Shown: positions 46,524 to 55,855 of the stretch, one piece after another | Layout: each line of letters starts with the position of its first letter | Position numbering within the stretch: the stretch's first letter is position 1 | Assembly: GCF_030519375.1 (NCBI RefSeq) | Contig: NZ_JAUMKB010000011.1 | Coordinates: 1 to 64,000, forward strand | DNA from: Mucilaginibacter tolerans | GTDB taxonomy: Bacteria > Bacteroidota > Bacteroidia > Sphingobacteriales > Sphingobacteriaceae | Length of the DNA: 64,000 bases | Direction of reading: 5' to 3' | Position numbers and translations under genes: made by a program | Notes under the pieces: generated by a model | What the model saw: only the letters and a program-made list of their open reading frames with translations | What the model was told of the DNA's origin: nothing | Database searches by the model: none

Positions 46524-47699
46524 ATGAAAAAACTGCTACTCCTGTTCTCATCATTGCTGGGTACCTGTGTTTATGGCCAAAATGCACGCGAAATTCACGA
46601 TAAAGCGATATTGGTAGATACACACAATGATGCGATTTCCAACGAGTTGATTACCAAACTCGATTTATCTAAGCGTCAAACTGTCGGAAATCTCGATTTG
46701 GTACGCGCAAAGGAAGGTGGTTTGGATGTACAGGTTTTTTCCATCTGGTGCGGCGGAGATTATGGTAAAGGAACAGCTTTCAAATTTGCCACCAGGGAGA
46801 TCGACTCATTGTATGCACTAATTCAACGTAACCCCGGTAAAATGGTGTTGGTACGTAATGCAGAGGAGCTGGAAAAGGCGGTCGCCCAAAAGAAATTTGC
46901 CGCAATGATAGGTGTGGAAGGCGGACATATGATCGAAGACAGAATGGATTATATCGATGCTCTGGCAAAACGCGGTATGCGGTATTTGACTCTTACCTGG
47001 AACAACAGTACTTCGTGGGCCACCTCAGCCCATGACGAAACGCATCATCGGGATTCGTTAAAGCATATTGGGTTGACTGATTATGGCAAACAGATTGTTG
47101 GCCATCTAAATGAATTAGGCGTAATAGTAGATGTATCCCATGTAGGTGAACAAACCTTTTACGATGTGATCGCAACCACTTCGAAGCCGGTTATTGCCTC
47201 GCACAGCTGCGCCTATACGCTTAACCCCAATCAGCGGAATATGAAAGACGCTCAATTGAAAGCATTGGCTAAAAATGGCGGGGTAGTATTCGTGAACTTT
47301 TATAGCGGTTTTGTGGATAGTGCTTATGCTAAAAAAGAATCCAGGTTCATTCATAAGCATAAGTCAGAATTGGACTCACTTGTAAAAATCTATCATGACA
47401 GTGATTTAGCTAAAATAAGACTGAACGCCATTTATCAATCCGAATCCGATCAGGTACGCCCGTCGTTGAGTATGTTGATTAAACACATCGATTACATTGC
47501 CAAACTGATTGGGGTAGATCATGTCGGCATTGGCTCCGATTTTGATGGAGCAGAGTCCTATCCTTTAGGTATGGATGATGTGACCGATTATCCGAAAATT
47601 ACCGAGGAACTGCTGAAGCTGAACTACTCTCGGACAGATATCGATAAAATATTGGGTGGCAACTTTATCCGGGTGTTAAGGGCCAATACGGGCAAGTAG
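46524..47699 (+). CDS. Membrane dipeptidase (M19)
   Basis: A 391-residue exported zinc dipeptidase. The start at ATG 46524 opens a clear signal peptide (M-K-K-L-L-L-L-F-S-S, ending V-Y-G-Q near 19); upstream codons from 46491 pass through the palindrome. V-D-T-H-N-D near 32 (H-x-D metal pair), the bridging Glu in G-V-E-G-G-H near 129, A-S-H-S-C-A near 225, and D-H-V-G-I-G-S-D-F-D-G near 330 complete the site. Confidence 0.92.
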   Translation: MKKLLLLFSSLLGTCVYGQNAREIHDKAILVDTHNDAISNELITKLDLSKRQTVGNLDLVRAKEGGLDVQVFSIWCGGDYGKGTAFKFATREIDSLYALIQRNPGKMVLVRNAEELEKAVAQKKFAAMIGVEGGHMIEDRMDYIDALAKRGMRYLTLTWNNSTSWATSAHDETHHRDSLKHIGLTDYGKQIVGHLNELGVIVDVSHVGEQTFYDVIATTSKPVIASHSCAYTLNPNQRNMKDAQLKALAKNGGVVFVNFYSGFVDSAYAKKESRFIHKHKSELDSLVKIYHDSDLAKIRLNAIYQSESDQVRPSLSMLIKHIDYIAKLIGVDHVGIGSDFDGAESYPLGMDDVTDYPKITEELLKLNYSRTDIDKILGGNFIRVLRANTGK

Positions 47700-47741
47700 T
47701 TGATTTTACGGCTGCCTGACTAATAAAATCCGCTTTTTTGT

Positions 47742-47749
47742 TAGATTTG
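47742..47749 (+). promoter_or_regulatory. -7 box of trxB
   Basis: TAGATTTG matches TAnnTTTG, 20 nt before the ATG. Confidence 0.5.
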
Positions 47750-47768
47750 TGTCCTTTAAAATAATCTG

Positions 47769-48725
47769 ATGTCACAAGAGATTGAACATGTAAAATGCCT
47801 TATCATAGGCTCTGGTCCAGCCGGTTATACTGCTGCTATTTATGCCGCACGTGCCGATTTGAAGCCAGTTTTATATACGGGGTTACTGGCCGGTGGTCAG
47901 CTTACCCAGACTACGGAAGTGGAAAACTATCCAGGGTATCCTGATGGGATCCAGGGCCCGGCTATGATGGAAAACTTCGAAAAACAGGCTTCCCGCCTTG
48001 GAACAGATATTCGTTTTGGTTATGTAACCTCCGTTGATTTTTCCGGCCCTCCGCATAAAGTGATCGTTGATGAAACAAAAACTATCATCGCCGATACCGT
48101 GATCATTTCGACAGGTGCATCTGCTAAATGGCTGGGTTTGGAATCTGAGCAAAAATATAACGGCTTTGGCGTATCAGCTTGTGCGGTTTGCGACGGTTTC
48201 TTTTTCCGTGGTCAGGACGTAGCTATTGTTGGTGCCGGGGATACTGCCGCTGAAGAAGCAACCTATCTTGCAAAATTATGCCGCAAGGTTTACATGCTGG
48301 TAAGACGCGACGAATTCCGCGCATCAAAAGCCATGATGCACAGGGTACTGAATACCCATAATATTGAGGTGATTTATAATACCGAAGCCAAAGAGATAGT
48401 AGGAGACGGACAGGTAGTTACCGGCGTTAAGACATTCAATAACAAAACAAACGAAGAAAAAACGCTGGATGTAACGGGCTTCTTTGTAGCAATCGGTCAT
48501 CATCCGAATACAGAAATATTCAAAGACTGGATCGACATGGACGAAACCGGCTATATTAAGACCGAACCGGGATCAACCAGGACAAACAAAGAAGGTGTTT
48601 TTGCCTGCGGCGATGCACAGGACCATGTTTATCGCCAGGCAGTTACCGCAGCCGGAACAGGCTGTATGGCTGCTATTGATGCTGAGCGTTATCTGGCGTC
48701 GAAGGAACATGAGGTAACTGCTTGA
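47769..48725 (+). CDS. trxB: Thioredoxin reductase
   Basis: A 318-residue FAD/NADPH enzyme that reduces thioredoxin. FAD site I-G-S-G-P-A-G-Y-T-A near 13-22, the redox pair C138-A-V-C141 followed by D, NADPH site V-G-A-G-D-T-A-A-E-E near 155, and G-V-F-A-C-G-D-A-Q-D near 277. Length is normal. Own promoter. Confidence 0.96.
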   Translation: MSQEIEHVKCLIIGSGPAGYTAAIYAARADLKPVLYTGLLAGGQLTQTTEVENYPGYPDGIQGPAMMENFEKQASRLGTDIRFGYVTSVDFSGPPHKVIVDETKTIIADTVIISTGASAKWLGLESEQKYNGFGVSACAVCDGFFFRGQDVAIVGAGDTAAEEATYLAKLCRKVYMLVRRDEFRASKAMMHRVLNTHNIEVIYNTEAKEIVGDGQVVTGVKTFNNKTNEEKTLDVTGFFVAIGHHPNTEIFKDWIDMDETGYIKTEPGSTRTNKEGVFACGDAQDHVYRQAVTAAGTGCMAAIDAERYLASKEHEVTA

Positions 48726-48789
48726 TAGTTATCAGTTAACCAAGCAGACAGAGACAACCAGTCCCGGTTAACTGATTAACTAATCACTA
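48723..48789. repeat. Imperfect palindrome of GTTAAC words
   Basis: TAGTTA-TCAGTTAACC on the left is mirrored by GGTTAACTGATTAACTA on the right, with a one-base indel, around a 27-nt GC-richer loop. It starts at the trxB stop codon and may terminate it. Confidence 0.6.
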
Positions 48790-48842
48790 TTTCAAACAAA
48801 AATGCGTATTATTGATTATCAGTTCATAAACATCATAATACC

Positions 48843-48974
48843 ATGGGAAAAGGTGATCAAAAATCAAGAAAAGGGAAAATTGCAATAGGTTCATACGGAA
48901 AAAAACGTCCACACAAAATCAAAAAGAAAGTTGAGACGGCCGAAGTAGCAGAAACCAAGCCTGCAAAGAAATAA
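48843..48974 (+). CDS. 30S ribosomal protein THX
   Basis: A 43-residue very basic protein: M-G-K-G-D-Q-K-S-R-K-G-K-I, then G-S-Y-G-K-K-R-P-H-K, the THX (S31e-like) pattern of a small ribosomal head protein. A tail of Glu/Ala/Lys follows. Confidence 0.85.
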   Translation: MGKGDQKSRKGKIAIGSYGKKRPHKIKKKVETAEVAETKPAKK

Positions 48975-48977
48975 TCA

Positions 48978-49015
48978 GAAGCCATTCGTGTAAAAGCGGA
49001 TGGCTTTTTCGTTTA
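48978..49015 (+). terminator. Terminator of THX
   Basis: AGCCATTCG pairs with CGGATGGCT (one mismatch) before a T5 run. Confidence 0.65.
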
Positions 49016-49098
49016 TTTCAGATTTTTTACAATAACTGAAGCATAGTTTTTTGTAAAATCTTTTAACTTCACCGCCTTGTATTTCCGTATAAGTAATT

Positions 49099-51405
49099 AT
49101 GTATAAAAATATTGCGCTTTCTATCTCAATTCTTTTGCTTTGTTTGGGCTTAAACGCCAATGCCCAGGATAATGATCCGTATATGGGTATCGTTCCGGCT
49201 CCGGTTTCTGTCAAAAAAGCTTCAGGGGAGTTTATTCTGGGTCAGCAGACCATTTTACTGGCTGATAGTCTTAATAATAAAGCTGTGAATTTTTTTACTG
49301 AATACATACACAGCAAACTAAACCTTCGTAACGACGCGAAAATCAATACAGGCGAAAGTGTAGCCAACAGCATTGTTTTTACAGAAAAAGGTACTGAGGG
49401 CTTACCAGATCAGGGTTATCGTTTAACGATTACTCCGCAGCAGGTTATTATTGCAGGCAGGGGAGCAGGCTTATTTTACGGTATACAAACCCTGTTACAA
49501 TTGATCCCGGTTGATCATGGCGCTACGATCAAGCTGCAGTGTGCACAGATCGAAGATTATCCGCGTTTTGGTTACAGGGGATTTATGCTCGACGTATGCC
49601 GTCACTTCTTCTCTGTCGAGTTTGTAAAAAAGACGATCGATATGATGGCTTACTATAAGCTGAATAATTTTCACTGGCATTTGACGGACGACCAGGGATG
49701 GCGCATAGAGATAAAGAAATATCCAAGATTAACGGAAATTGGCAGTAAGCGAGCGCAAACAGTGATTGGTAATTACCACGACCGTACACCACAGCAATTT
49801 GATAATACGCCCTATGGCGGTTTCTATACACAAGACCAGATCCGTGAAGTAGTAAAATATGCCGCTGACAGGTATATCACCGTCGTTCCTGAAATTGAAA
49901 TGCCAGGTCATTCCATGGCTGCTTTAGCTGCCTATCCTGAACTGAGCTGTGACCCGGGCAAAACTTATAAAACTTATGAAACATGGGGCGTAGTTAAGGA
50001 CGTGTATTGTCCTTCTGATAAGACTTTTGATTTCTTGCAGGATGTATTGACCGAAGTGATGGAACTGTTCCCAAGCAGATATATCCACATTGGAGGTGAT
50101 GAAGTGCCGAAGGAGGCCTGGAAGAATTCTGCATTCTGCCAAAAACTGATCAAAAAATTAAAACTGAAGAACGAAGAGGAACTGCAAAGCTACTTTATTC
50201 AGCGCATTGAAAAATTTGTGAACTCAAAAGGCCGTAGCATTATCGGCTGGGACGAAATACTGGAAGGCGGCTTATCGCCAAACGCTACGGTGATGAGCTG
50301 GCGCGGAGAAGAAGGAGGTATCGCAGCTGCCCGTCAGGGACACAATGTAATCATGACCCCAGGCAATGGCGGGTTATATTTAGATCATGCACAAAGCCGT
50401 ATTGGCGAGCCGCTGAGTATCGGCGGATACACGCCGCTGTCGGCCACTTACAGTTATAACCCAACACCTGCAGCATTAAATGCCGATCAGCAGAAATTCG
50501 TCATGGGTGTGCAGGCTAACCTGTGGACAGAATATATCCCGACCGAGCCCAAAGTGGAATATATGTTGTATCCGCGCTTACTGGCCTTATCAGAAGTAGC
50601 ATGGTCGCCTTTGGCAAATAAAAACTTTAAAAATTTCTCAGAAGCGCGTCTGCCCAATCAATTAGCCTTTCTGGATAAGAACAATTACAACTACCGGGTG
50701 CCTTCGGTAATAGGTACCCAGCAGGATACTATTATGTTTGGCAGTTCTTTAAATGTGGCATTAAAATCGCCGGTTGCCGGTGCAAAAATATACTACACTA
50801 TTGATAGCTATACACCACGTGAAACAGATATAGAGTATCACTCTCCGATGACCTATGATGTGCCGCAGGATCAATACCGCGACTTGCAGACCATTGTGAT
50901 CACTCCATCAGGAAAACGCAGCCAGGTAACTCATACGGTAATGTACAATAAAGCACCATTGGCGCCTGTTGCTTATCAGGGTAATGCAACGGGTTTAAAA
51001 TATCAATATATGCAAGGTACTTTTACCAGCACCAATGATCTGACAAAGGCTGCTGTAATTGATAGTGGTATAGCTAAAAGCTTTAATCTGTCTGTCCTGA
51101 AAAAGAATAATCCAGGTTTTGGGGTAATATATAATGGATTTATTCGTATTGATGCAGATGGTTTGTACCAATTCTCAACACGCTCGGATGACGGGTCGGT
51201 GTTGGTAATTGATGACCAGCCGGTGGTGAATAATGATGGGAAACATCCGATAGCCGAACAGGGTGGTGCCGTAGCTTTGCAAAAAGGGTATCATAAATTT
51301 ACATTAAAATATTTTGACGCTGGTGCCGTAAGTGCCTTGCGCGTTTATATGACCACGCCAGGCAAGCCAAAAGGGGAATTATCGCCGGATGCACTGTATA
51401 ATTAA
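49099..51405 (+). CDS. Secreted GH20 beta-N-acetylhexosaminidase
   Basis: A 768-residue exported enzyme removing terminal GlcNAc/GalNAc. Signal peptide to about 23 (ending N-A-N-A-Q), GH20b domain (30-150), catalytic (beta/alpha)8 barrel from about 155 with F-H-W-H-L-T-D-D-Q-G-W near 191 and H-I-G-G-D334-E335, the substrate-assisted catalytic pair. A chitobiase-type C-terminal module follows near 540-620, and a PA14 domain lies at about 640-765 (F-R-I-D-A-like start, then S-D-D-G-S-V-L and Y-F-D-A-G-A). Used on chitin oligomers or glycoproteins. Confidence 0.93.
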   Translation: MYKNIALSISILLLCLGLNANAQDNDPYMGIVPAPVSVKKASGEFILGQQTILLADSLNNKAVNFFTEYIHSKLNLRNDAKINTGESVANSIVFTEKGTEGLPDQGYRLTITPQQVIIAGRGAGLFYGIQTLLQLIPVDHGATIKLQCAQIEDYPRFGYRGFMLDVCRHFFSVEFVKKTIDMMAYYKLNNFHWHLTDDQGWRIEIKKYPRLTEIGSKRAQTVIGNYHDRTPQQFDNTPYGGFYTQDQIREVVKYAADRYITVVPEIEMPGHSMAALAAYPELSCDPGKTYKTYETWGVVKDVYCPSDKTFDFLQDVLTEVMELFPSRYIHIGGDEVPKEAWKNSAFCQKLIKKLKLKNEEELQSYFIQRIEKFVNSKGRSIIGWDEILEGGLSPNATVMSWRGEEGGIAAARQGHNVIMTPGNGGLYLDHAQSRIGEPLSIGGYTPLSATYSYNPTPAALNADQQKFVMGVQANLWTEYIPTEPKVEYMLYPRLLALSEVAWSPLANKNFKNFSEARLPNQLAFLDKNNYNYRVPSVIGTQQDTIMFGSSLNVALKSPVAGAKIYYTIDSYTPRETDIEYHSPMTYDVPQDQYRDLQTIVITPSGKRSQVTHTVMYNKAPLAPVAYQGNATGLKYQYMQGTFTSTNDLTKAAVIDSGIAKSFNLSVLKKNNPGFGVIYNGFIRIDADGLYQFSTRSDDGSVLVIDDQPVVNNDGKHPIAEQGGAVALQKGYHKFTLKYFDAGAVSALRVYMTTPGKPKGELSPDALYN

Positions 51406-51411
51406 TTAGTG

Positions 51412-51484
51412 AATTAGTGAGTTAGCGAATTGGCGATTATCTTTATGCAACGGTTCACTAACTTATTAATTCAGTAATTCGCTA
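51412..51484. repeat. Imperfect palindrome of TTAGTGAATTAG words
   Basis: Left AGTGAATTAGTGAGTTAGCG, right GTTCACTAACTTATTAATTC and CAGTAATTCGCTAA, largely inverted. It lies between the hexosaminidase and lipoprotein genes. Confidence 0.6.
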
Positions 51485-51485
51485 A

Positions 51486-52298
51486 ATGATTGGGATGAAA
51501 TACAGGTTTTATTTATTCGCGTTAATCGGATGCCTTATAGTCGCATCAGCTTGTAACCAGCAGGAACAGAAAGTGGCAACACCCGCAGCTCCGGCAAAGA
51601 AGGTGGATTTTGCTGATCCGTTTCGCTTTCATAAACTGATCGAAGTTTCGCCCGGTGAAGATTACGACGTGCTAAGCTGGGGCAGAGGATCGACAACCCA
51701 GGGCGCTTTTCTGATACTGCATTCGGATTCATCAGGCAAGAAATATACAACCACCACCGGTGATCTGGATGGTTCTATTGTTGATGTATATAACTCAGAT
51801 ATGGACCTGGATGGCAATCCGGAAATACTGATACAAGCTAAAGCTAAGGATACTACCAACTACGCCACTATTTATGCCTTTGAGTTTAACAATAGCAGAG
51901 CCAATAAACTGGAGTTCCCTAAGCTAACCAGTTCACAGCGCAAAGGCTATCATGGTGACGATAATTTTTACATCAAAGAAGGTAAGTTTATGCGTGAGTT
52001 CCCGATCTTTGACGGAAACGGCAAGGACGCTAAATCAACCGGCCAAAAACGTATATTGGAATACGGCCTGCGTGGAAATAACCTCACCGTAAAACAACTC
52101 AGCACCGACTCGACTGATAATAAAACGACCACTACCAAATCAACCGCGTCGGCTGCTCCGGCAAAGTCTTCTTCAAAATCTGAAAAGAAAGAGACTACTT
52201 CTAAAAAGAAAACGAAAAAGCATACTACTGAAAAGAAAAGTAAAAAGAAGAAAAAGCATCATAAGAAGCAAGAGGAGAGTGACGACTCAAACAATTAA
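51486..52298 (+). CDS. Lipoprotein with Lys-rich tail
   Basis: A 270-residue protein; the start could also be at residue 4 (51495). Signal peptide with lipobox V-A-S-A-C (Cys near 23), so probably lipid-anchored. The body (60-200) has V-D-V-Y-N-S-D-M-D-L-D-G-N-P-E near 100-115, an FG-GAP/VCBS-like acidic loop. From about 207 on it is low complexity: Ser/Thr/Lys, then almost only Lys/His/Thr, and a final acidic patch. Convergent overlap of 12 nt with the DUF72 gene. Confidence 0.75.
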   Translation: MIGMKYRFYLFALIGCLIVASACNQQEQKVATPAAPAKKVDFADPFRFHKLIEVSPGEDYDVLSWGRGSTTQGAFLILHSDSSGKKYTTTTGDLDGSIVDVYNSDMDLDGNPEILIQAKAKDTTNYATIYAFEFNNSRANKLEFPKLTSSQRKGYHGDDNFYIKEGKFMREFPIFDGNGKDAKSTGQKRILEYGLRGNNLTVKQLSTDSTDNKTTTTKSTASAAPAKSSSKSEKKETTSKKKTKKHTTEKKSKKKKKHHKKQEESDDSNN

Positions 52299-53006
52299 TG
52301 TGGTCATTTCTTCGGCGTTTCTCACACCAACTGCATCATAATCGTTATTGAAATAGAACCAGCCTGTTTTAACCTGATTGTTGCTTTTGACTGCATTAAC
52401 TACTTTTTGAAGAAATTCTTTTGAGTAGCGTGAGCGATAAAGGGTGGGCACCCCATGAAAACGGTAATAGACTGTTGATGTGTTTATTATTACATCATCA
52501 GGTAAGGCTGGGTGACTCATTCCGCAGAATGTAATATTTCGTTCAGTTAGTGCCTTATAAACATCTTCTCTCCACCACGTTTCATGACGAAACTCAACTA
52601 TATTATTAAACGATGGATTCAGGTTGTTCATGATGCGCTCTAAACGTTCTTCATCATAACCCAAACGTGGTGGCAACTGAAACAATATAGGTCCGAGTTT
52701 TTCCTTCAGACCATTATTGATAGTTTCGTAAAAATCAGTGATCATTCGGGCTGAATCATGAAATTGTTTGTAATGTGTAATCGCTTTTGGTGCTTTTACA
52801 GAAAAGCTGAAGTGTTCCGGACATTTCTGATACCAGCTTTCAAGAAATGATAATTGCGGAAAACGATAGAAGGTAACATTCAGCTCTACAGTATCAAAAA
52901 ATTGAGTGTAATAATCGAACCAGTTTTTCTGCGCCAGCTTTTCAGGATAAAACTTACCCCGCCAATCTTTATAATGAAAACCCGAACAACCGATGTGCCA
53001 TTTCAT
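52287..53006 (-). CDS. DUF72 domain-containing protein
   Basis: A 239-residue TIM-barrel-like protein. I-G-C-S-G-F-H-Y-K-D-W near 5-15, F-Y-P near 19, F-D-T-V-E-L-N-V-T-F-Y-R near 36-48, and a C-terminal Y-F-N-N-D-Y-D-A-V-G near 220. This is the DUF72 pattern. Function unknown. Confidence 0.9.
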   Translation of the reverse strand: MKWHIGCSGFHYKDWRGKFYPEKLAQKNWFDYYTQFFDTVELNVTFYRFPQLSFLESWYQKCPEHFSFSVKAPKAITHYKQFHDSARMITDFYETINNGLKEKLGPILFQLPPRLGYDEERLERIMNNLNPSFNNIVEFRHETWWREDVYKALTERNITFCGMSHPALPDDVIINTSTVYYRFHGVPTLYRSRYSKEFLQKVVNAVKSNNQVKTGWFYFNNDYDAVGVRNAEEMTTLIV

Positions 53007-53050
53007 ATTTACGCCATATGGTAAATAAGTTACACAAGCTGCCGATTGTT

Positions 53051-53653
53051 TTAACCGTTAAATAACTTATGCCTTTTAATGGTTTTCCCTTTCCTTATCA
53101 GCACAGCATGGTAGACTGAGGGTACATCGTTTGTCCAGCTTTTGATGATTAGAAATATGCTGATGATCTCAAGCCGGGTAATTATTCCCAGGTAAAGACA
53201 AACGTTGAATAATATCGCCGAATGACTTACCGCAATGAGCTGTATCAATGTCGCCAAAAGCGTAAGTGTCCATATCTTTGATGAAATGGCGTGGGTAGCA
53301 ACTTCTTTTCGGAACTTTACAAAACTTATAATATAACAAACTGCTTCTAGACCAATCAGGATAATTATTGGCGTCAGGTTGCTTTTAAAAAAATCAGGGG
53401 CGATAATACAGCACGATGTCACAACTGCAAGCCAAAAGAATTGGTCGACGGTCGAATCCATCCTTCTCATTTTGGCAGTTGATATACCTAACCGACGTGC
53501 AATTATCCCATCAAAAATATCCGATATTAAACCCAATGCTATCAGCGTTATAATAATAGCCCTGAAGAAAGAAGGCTGCAGTAGGCTCAATCCAATAATG
53601 ATGGCACCAAGAACAATTCTTGAATAGATGAGCAAAATGGGAAGTCGTTTCAT
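53051..53653 (-). CDS. CDP-alcohol phosphatidyltransferase family protein
   Basis: A 200-residue integral membrane enzyme with about six segments. The family motif is D45-I-F-D48-G49-I-I-A52-R53, then D66 and D70 at proper spacing, but the internal Gly (expected at 62) is Met. CDP-alcohol transferases make phospholipids from CDP-DAG. The changed residue lies in the CMP site, so activity or substrate may differ. Confidence 0.75.
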   Translation of the reverse strand: MKRLPILLIYSRIVLGAIIIGLSLLQPSFFRAIIITLIALGLISDIFDGIIARRLGISTAKMRRMDSTVDQFFWLAVVTSCCIIAPDFFKSNLTPIIILIGLEAVCYIISFVKFRKEVATHAISSKIWTLTLLATLIQLIAVSHSAILFNVCLYLGIITRLEIISIFLIIKSWTNDVPSVYHAVLIRKGKTIKRHKLFNG

Positions 53654-53717
53654 TATGCGACAAGGTTTAATAAATTAGATTGCTAAATAAAGTATTAAAT
53701 GGTTAATCCGCAAGATC

Positions 53718-53773
53718 GCACATTTGCGCATAAATTTGCACATTTGTAATCAGCACATTCGCACATTTGTAAT
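53718..53773. repeat. GCACATTTG repeat cluster upstream of the BatA-like gene
   Basis: GCACATTTG occurs three times here, twice extended to GCACATTTGTAAT (53738-53750 and 53761-53773). It is related to the cluster at 40681-40830. The last copy touches the BatA-like start codon. Confidence 0.55.
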
Positions 53774-55823
53774 GCATTTTCTATATCCTGCTTTTCTGTT
53801 TGCATTAATATCGCTGGCTATCCCTGTTATTATCCATCTTTTTAATTTTCGCAGGTATCAAAAGGTGTATTTCAGCAATGTGCAGTTTTTAAAGGAGATC
53901 CAGGAGCAGCAGGCCTCGCGCAGAAACCTGAAAGAACGGCTAATCCTCGCAGCCCGGTTATTGGCTTTATTATTTTTGATATTCGCCTTTGCCCGTCCGT
54001 ATATTCCTGGTAAAAATGCTACCAATGCCGGTAAGCAACAGGTAGTAAGTATTTTTATAGATAACTCTTACTCCATGCAAACCCTAAATAAAGAGGGAAC
54101 ATTGCTGGACGAAGCCAAACGCCGTGCAAAGGAGATCGCTTCGGCTTATAGTATTAACGATCGTTTTCAATTACTTACGCAGGACTTTGAAGGTAAGCAC
54201 CAACGCTTATTAAGCCGTGATGAGTTTAATGATGCAGTTGATGCCGTAAAGATCAGTCCCCAAAGTCGTGGCTTACAGCAAATAGTTAGCCGGCAACAAA
54301 GCTTATTGAATACACAACAGGGTGCTATCCGGTCCGCATACATAATATCTGACTTCCAGAAGAATATGACCGATGGTAAGGCCGTGAAAACGGATGGGGG
54401 AATACATTTTAATCTGGTCCAACTAAAAGCCAGCGAATTGCCCAATGTCGCGGTAGATTCAGTTTGGTTATTGACTGCCGTTCATCGCCCAAATGAAAGC
54501 GAAAAACTGGTAGTTCGTCTGCATAATTATGCCGGGGAGAAGGCCGAGCGGATGCCCCTGAAGTTGTTAATCAACAAAGAACAAAAAGCGCTGGGCAGTT
54601 TTACCATCAACCCAAGATCGGTACAAAACGATACGCTATCCTTCTCAGGCTTGAAAAGTGGCTGGCAGCGTGCTGAAATACAGCTGCAGGATAACCCGGT
54701 GACATTTGATAATCAATTTTATTTCACCTTTAATGTACAGCAGCAATTGCCTGTTCTATTGATCTATGGCGAAACACCCAACCCTTTCCTGAAGACTGTA
54801 TTTGACACCGATCCATTCTTTGCGGCAAAACAAGCTGACGATGGGAATGTCGACTATGCGGGATTAAGTACCTATCCGTTGATCGTTTTAAGTGATGTGA
54901 AGACCATCTCGACAGGTTTAGCACAACAGGTGCGCACATACGTTTCCAAAGGTGGTACGCTGCTTTTTTTCCCCTCTGCAGATGCTGATCTGGCGAATTA
55001 TAAAACCTTTTTGCAATCCATGGGTGCTGCTTATTTAGATAAACTGGTTACAGCAGATACAAAGGTTTCTGCAATCAATCTGCAAAATCCGGTCTTCAAG
55101 AATATTTTCGAATCCTATCCTGAAAACCCTGATCTGCCTACTGTAAAAAAATATTATCAACTGGGTTTAGCTTCTGCTAAAGGCGAAAGCCTGATGGAAT
55201 TGCCCGGTAAACAGCCATTCTGGACAGAATATAATAGTGGCAAAGGCAAAGTTTATGTATCAGCTGTTGCTTTAAATGACGACTTCAGCAACCTGCAGCG
55301 CCATGCTTTGCTGGTACCCGTGTTGTTTCGTGTTGCATTGTTGAGCGGACATGATCAACCTTTATTTTACACGCTTGGAGAGGATGAAAGCATAGAAGTA
55401 CCGCCAATTCAAAGTAGTGAAAAACAAATACTGAAACTGGTGAAAGGTGATCAAAGCATTATTCCCGACGTGAGGCAGCAGGAGGGAAGCACTCTGCTTT
55501 ATGTCTCTGATCAATTGCAGGAAACGGGCAATTATGAATTGAAAAAACAGGACAGTACACTAGCCGTTCTGGCCTTCAATGACAACCGAAAGGAGTCGGA
55601 TATGAGTTATCTGGATGCGGGTCCATTGAAACAAATATTCCCGCAAGCCGGGAATGTTTGGCAGCCCGGACAGGGCTCAATAAAAGGCGAAGTATCCGAT
55701 TTAAATTTTGGCCTTCAATTATGGAAACTTTGTATAATTTTGGCATTGATTTTTCTGGCAGCCGAAATATTGCTCATCAGGTTCTATAAGCCTGAAAAAC
55801 AGCGGCTTTCAAGCTTGCCGTAA
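53772..55823 (+). CDS. BatA-like N-terminal domain membrane protein
   Basis: A 683-residue protein from ATG 53772. The N-terminus M-H-F-L-Y-P-A-F-L-F-A-L is the BatA-type membrane domain (TIGR02226): two membrane segments at about 3-22 and 57-75 with I-H-L-F-N-F-R-R-Y near 22. A vWA-like region with D-N-S-Y-S-M near 98-103 follows (MIDAS-like D-x-S-x-S). The rest has a second domain near 340-450 and a last membrane segment at about 655-675. Role in envelope maintenance; first gene of an apparent operon. Confidence 0.85.
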   Translation: MHFLYPAFLFALISLAIPVIIHLFNFRRYQKVYFSNVQFLKEIQEQQASRRNLKERLILAARLLALLFLIFAFARPYIPGKNATNAGKQQVVSIFIDNSYSMQTLNKEGTLLDEAKRRAKEIASAYSINDRFQLLTQDFEGKHQRLLSRDEFNDAVDAVKISPQSRGLQQIVSRQQSLLNTQQGAIRSAYIISDFQKNMTDGKAVKTDGGIHFNLVQLKASELPNVAVDSVWLLTAVHRPNESEKLVVRLHNYAGEKAERMPLKLLINKEQKALGSFTINPRSVQNDTLSFSGLKSGWQRAEIQLQDNPVTFDNQFYFTFNVQQQLPVLLIYGETPNPFLKTVFDTDPFFAAKQADDGNVDYAGLSTYPLIVLSDVKTISTGLAQQVRTYVSKGGTLLFFPSADADLANYKTFLQSMGAAYLDKLVTADTKVSAINLQNPVFKNIFESYPENPDLPTVKKYYQLGLASAKGESLMELPGKQPFWTEYNSGKGKVYVSAVALNDDFSNLQRHALLVPVLFRVALLSGHDQPLFYTLGEDESIEVPPIQSSEKQILKLVKGDQSIIPDVRQQEGSTLLYVSDQLQETGNYELKKQDSTLAVLAFNDNRKESDMSYLDAGPLKQIFPQAGNVWQPGQGSIKGEVSDLNFGLQLWKLCIILALIFLAAEILLIRFYKPEKQRLSSLP

Positions 55824-55855
55824 GTCGAAAATATTCCATTCTTAAAGCAGCGCTA

